Origin: Halichondria panicea
Taxonomy: Eukaryota > Porifera > Demospongiae > Suberitida > Halichondriidae
Reading direction: 5' to 3'
Assembly: GCF_963675165.1 (NCBI RefSeq)
Contig: NC_087385.1
Location: forward strand, 532,001 to 596,000
DNA length: 64,000 nucleotides
Numbering within the stretch: the first letter of the stretch is position 1; every line of letters starts with the position of its first letter. Position numbers and translations under genes: made by a program. Positions 59,621-64,000 of the stretch are shown in pieces. The notes beneath the pieces are model-generated. The model made no database searches. It had not been told where the DNA came from and worked only from the letters and a program-made list of their open reading frames with translations.

Positions 59621-62600
59621 TTACTGAGACGGCAGCTTATTGAGTTTTTCAAGTACTTGGGTCATTGATAGTCTATTGTCTGGTTGGCTCTCGATGCAAG
59701 CTGCTATGATATCGTACACTTGTTCCCACTCACTCTTGATACGTAATAGTATTGCTCTTCTGTTCTCAGGGGAAGGCATCTCCTTGGCAATGGCCTCAGC
59801 TAGGAGGTAGCCATAACTGTACACATCAATCTTTGTAGTTTGTTTCGGAAGGGGATCGTCCAGATTAGATGGTGGGAAGGTTTCGGGGGCAGCATACACA
59901 ATGGCACCAGGAGCTGCTGTCTTGCAGCTTTTAGCCAGATTGGCTGATCCAAAGTCGGATAGTTTTGCCTTCCAAACTCCTGGGTGTATTTGCTGGAGGA
60001 GGACGTTGGGAGCACTCACATCACGGTGGATGATGGGCTCTTGATGCTCGTGGAGGTAGTGGAGGGCATAAGCCACCTCTCGAAATATCGATAACAAAGC
60101 ATCCTTTTGGAAATTGACAATTTTCCTCTTGTAAGCGGATCGGACGTCAGTATCCAAGAGCTCCAGAACAAGCAGAGGTGAGTCAGTACCTCTTTCCACA
60201 CCAGCGTCCACTACAGCAGCAATCAGTCGCACCAGGTTGGGGTGTTGAACATGAGCCATGATTCGAATCTCTCTCTTGAGCTGATCAATCGTGTTTTTGT
60301 GGAGTATTTCTTTGTGTGCACACTTTACTGCTACTTGCTGACCACGGAACAACCCTCGACACACTGATCCCCAAGCACCATGTCCTAGGTTGTCTTGTAA
60401 CACAACTTCTTGTCTTCGTACATTCCACGAGTCTTGGTCTAGTCGCGGAATTTGGAGCTTAGAAAACTTTGACTGACTTGTTTTGATTTCTGCCACCTCG
60501 AGCCTTCGTTGCATGTCATGAGCCTGCTGTTGAAAGTATTGCTTTTGCCTTTCCAGTTGGTGCTTTTCCATTTTGTGATGTTGTATTTGCTCTTCTTTTT
60601 CTTGAGAAGTGGTACGTTCTCGCTCATTGTATCGTTGCAGCTCAGCTTCCAATAGTTTAGATTGTTCAGCCTGATTGGTTTCGATTCTCTGTTGAAGATT
60701 TCTGTTTTCTTGTTTAAGCTCCTCTATGACATCATCCTTATTCTCCTTCAGCTTGGGCACTGTTGGGACAACACCTACACGTAAAAAAAAGAATGTATAT
60801 TATACTCAGCATAAGTTGAACACTCACCTTCACTAACAATGGAGTAAGGCTCTCTGACTGGACTCAGATAATCCTCCTCTTCATCATCTCCATACATAGC
60901 AACATCAGGCTGAACATAGACACACATGTACATGTCTTTAGTGAACCGTCGGACCAACTCTGGTAGCTCTCTTGGTGGTGTGTTGATCAACCTGTCCTGG
61001 TCTCCCTCATACACCCACTCATTCAGCTCACGAGTGCAGTCAGTCACACGTGGAATGTTGTACGTATCAACTGTACACAAATAATCATCGTACTTTCAGT
61101 GGAAGATAATGACATGATCATACTTACAGACTCTGTTGGCCATACTGTCAAAGAAGAGCCATTTGTCAGTGTTGAGGTCTCTAGTGAAGCAAACGTAGTG
61201 ACTGGTCTCAATGCAGATCACAGAGAGGAGGTCCAACTTGTAGACATCATTATTGCTGTTCAATGCAGGCTCAGGCTTGTGCTGTTTTCTCTCATCCTTC
61301 TTGTGGGCCAGTGGACAGCAAGTGGCACAGTAATACACACAGCTACTGACATCATGCTCATTCACACACTCGGAACACTTGTATTGGGACGGCTCTCCAC
61401 AGATCATACAAGGAGGGGTTTTGCCTGGAAAGTAGTCAGGGTTTCATCTAGGATTAAAAGTTTGAGGGGGAAGGTTTACGCACGCCGCAAAATGTTTGGC
61501 CACTCCCACATTTGTTGACCACACCCCCTATTACATGCTAGTGCATCCTAGTTACATATTGCACATCATAGACAGTACTAATGTGATGATGTCATTATTA
61601 TACACAAATTTGGGGGGAAGACGAGCATTTTAGGGGGGAAGGTTCACCCCAGCCCCCCCCCCCCCCACTAGATGAAACCCTGGAAGTATGTAGCAGAGTA
61701 ATCGTACGCACACATGATACAATAATTACCTGAGTCTGTGATCTCTGCAATGTTCAGCTTCAAATCAGGCACAATTTTTTGGTAAGTTTTGAACTCCCTT
61801 CCATATCGTGGCACTTGAACGAGAAATTTTGATGGGATCTGCACGAAGGAAATACAATGAAAGGAATACAATCATGTATACAGGCCCAAATGGTTCACCT
61901 TGGTAAATGAGATATTTTGCTCCTTGAACATCATGGTAATGAGTATCCCCACAGTGGGTAGTTTGATGTTAGGATCTGGCTCCACAAACAGTTGGACAAA
62001 GAACTCTTGCTCCACACCAAACGGACGCCTGTAGATGTGTATCATAATAATTATTACAGTACACACAATATTAGACATACCTGATGGAGATGAATGGCCT
62101 TGCGTGTAGTACGTGCTTAAACAGCATGTTCAGAAACTCCTCTGGATCTAAGTACACAACGTCAACATTTAATATGTGACCATCTTTACCCATACTAATT
62201 ACCTTTCTCCTTCTCAATCTTCCCCAGCTCACCCAGCTTGTTTCTCATCTTCATAATGGATTCAAACCTCACCACACCATTCCTAGAGTCAAGCAGCTCA
62301 CACACAATCAACAATAATCTCTGTACTGTACAGTACTGTATGCATAATTATACTTTGTGGGGTAGACAGATAGTGAGGAAAGGGGGAAGAGAGTGTGGTA
62401 GATATATGTGTGTATAGCTATAATTACCAGAGAGCTAAAACATGTACAGTTGTATACACAGCTCACTTTCTGAGAGGGTTGACGATTCCCTTCCAGAGCA
62501 TGTTACTGATGGCCTGTCTGTTGATGTCAGCAGTGCTGTGACTATCTTCTTCCAGGAACATGTCATCAAAGATATCGCTGAGGGCAAATAATCCAAAGAG

Positions 62601-64000
62601 AGTGGAGTCCAGGTAGCAAGAGTTCTGGTTTCCCTGGATACCCTTCTGATCACCCACGTAGTGGAGTGGGTGTGGCACTGTTGTTTGATCAACGTTCTCT
62701 TCGAATGGCACTTGTAGAGCTGTAGTGGAGGCAATAAATAAAGTGATGATATGACAATTAACACACGGTTAATGCCGGTTTGTGCTGGGAATCCATGAGC
62801 AGGTGCTGAGTCAGCATATCTCTGGTCAGGTTGGAGACGAGCCACTGGATAGAAGGTTGCCCTGCCATAGCCACATTGCAAGTAACGGACGCCATTCAAC
62901 TCTCCATCTCCACAACGATCAGAATACTCTTCCTGTACATATCATTGTAACAACTCTTGCTGTAATTAATAAAATCACCAGCTCAATCCTTGCCACTAGC
63001 TCCTGTTCGCCAGGGAGGATCCCAATCCACCGCACAATCCCATACCACGGGTTTTGAGAGTCACCGAACTGAACAGCAGAGCCTTTGGAGATGTTCATAG
63101 GAGCAGCATGGAGTGGGAGTGGCTGTCTCGAGGGGGCATATCCACGCTGGTCAGGATGGAGTGCTGTGACAGGGCAGAAGAATCCTCGGCCGTACTTGCA
63201 AGAGAAACACCTCGTCCCCTGCCAAGTACCATCAGTACAGCCATCCATATCCTCCTCCTATACAGGCATAACACATACATGTATAAATATCAAACAACTA
63301 CAAGTGGCAACTTACCAACTCTACTCCCGCTATCAGTCCATTGACTTGAGGGAAGTTGCCCATCCAGCAAATCTCACCGTATCGAGGTGGGTCAGAAAAC
63401 TTAACTCGAGAGCCAATTACAAACTGATGCTTAGTAGAATCCTGAGATTCAGGAGCAATGACTATCACATCAGGCTGCTTGTTGCCAGCCCCAGGCATGA
63501 TGTCATAGATGGCTGGCGGACGACTCTCAGAGTGATGGCTGTCGGGTGAATCGACACAGGAACCAGAAGGGTTTACAACTCTAGCAGCTTTCATTCCCTC
63601 ATGCAGGCGTGCTAATTCCTCTTCTTTTCTCTGCCTCTCTTCAACTCTCCTCTGTTTTTCCTTCATTTCTGTTTGAACCAGTTCCTCAGGAACAACAAGT
63701 TTGCCGTGTTTCGAGTTTTCACATCTAAAGTTTGAACTTAATCCAGTGATAGTAATAAGAAAGTCACCTCTTTGGACAGGAATATCCTGCAAAAATAGAT
63801 TAGGATTATCAACAAGTACAGTAGCTAGGCATGTCACAGCAGACGACGGTACGTACCGTTTCAATTCCGACGGCATTCACTTTATCACCCTCAGTATTGG
63901 CTATTCCAGTCCACCTCACTGTGCCATGAATGGGAGTTTGATCCTTGTTGTGAGTTACCACTCTGTCTCCTTTGTGAAAGCGAGAGCCACTGTTCGTGTG
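59621..64000 (-). CDS. CAP-Gly / CYLD-type USP / coiled-coil / kinase fusion, 5' end beyond the window
   Basis: Visible exons: 63857-64000 (partial), 63316-63786, 62979-63257, 62767-62932, 62467-62719, 62203-62282, 62081-62147, 61899-62028, 61730-61838, 61128-61424, 60828-61070, 59621-60774. The layout is the four-CAP-Gly type of the 9-14 kb gene (HQFVIGSRVKFSDPPRYGEI; GIVRWIGILPGEQEL). Motifs: GIQGNQNSCYLDS, B-box CMICGEPSQYKCSEC, SVICIETSHYVCF, LGHGAWGSVCRG, VAVKCAHKEI, HRDVSAPNVLL, SDFGSAN, YAAPETFP. No lesion is seen in the visible part. The kinase and its flank are nearly identical to the 24.6 kb gene, while the 5' part is closest to the 9-14 kb gene. Exon 1 and part of exon 2 lie to the right of the window. 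Confidence 0.85.
61437..61682. mobile_element. hAT-like CAGGGTTTCATCTAG MITE (copy 4)
   Basis: Same ends, interior and intron as the copy at 10833-11078. Confidence 0.8.

Overview
The window is eukaryotic: spliced genes with short GT..AG introns (many 45-60 bases), miniature transposons in introns and long tandem duplication. The proteins are metazoan in type (CYLD-like deubiquitinase, CAP-Gly, B-box, TKL-like kinase, PIG-U). A compact early-branching animal such as a demosponge fits best, but that is inference.

Almost everything is one tandem array on the minus strand. A typical member is a single long gene encoding a CYLD-like N-terminal region with 3-4 split CAP-Gly domains, a CYLD-type USP deubiquitinase core with an inserted B-box zinc finger, a coiled coil, and a C-terminal protein kinase. 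I reconstructed exons by hand. In the members that look intact the exon lengths sum to multiples of three: 712-3113, 3325-5173, 8982-14509, 16116-21521 and 24610-30692.

Layout from left to right. 1-448: possible 3' end of a plus-strand gene. 712-3113 and 3325-5173: short CAP-Gly-kinase genes without USP. 6087-8703: CAP-Gly-USP gene without kinase, frameshifted. 8982-14509, 16116-21557 and 24610-30746: full-length fusions. 33229-39075: fusion copy with a stop in the kinase and the catalytic-Cys exon missing. 39190-44479: copy with a frameshift in exon 1. 44657-49648: copy with a stop in CAP-Gly 3. 51204-51774: orphan first exon. 52224-57559: chimera carrying the kinase type of the 3.3 kb gene and a broken splice acceptor. 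59621-64000: full-length type, with its 5' end outside the window. Between members lie four decayed fragments of a PIG-U (GPI transamidase subunit) gene that were co-amplified.

Inferred role: the fusion couples ubiquitin-chain removal (CYLD cuts Lys63/Met1 chains in NF-kB-type signalling) with phosphorylation in one polypeptide, with CAP-Gly modules as partner-binding parts. Conserved phase-0 introns inside each CAP-Gly domain and an intron at the USP/kinase junction make the modules exchangeable. The array shows exchange, loss and pseudogenisation of modules, the pattern of a fast-evolving signalling or immune-type family.
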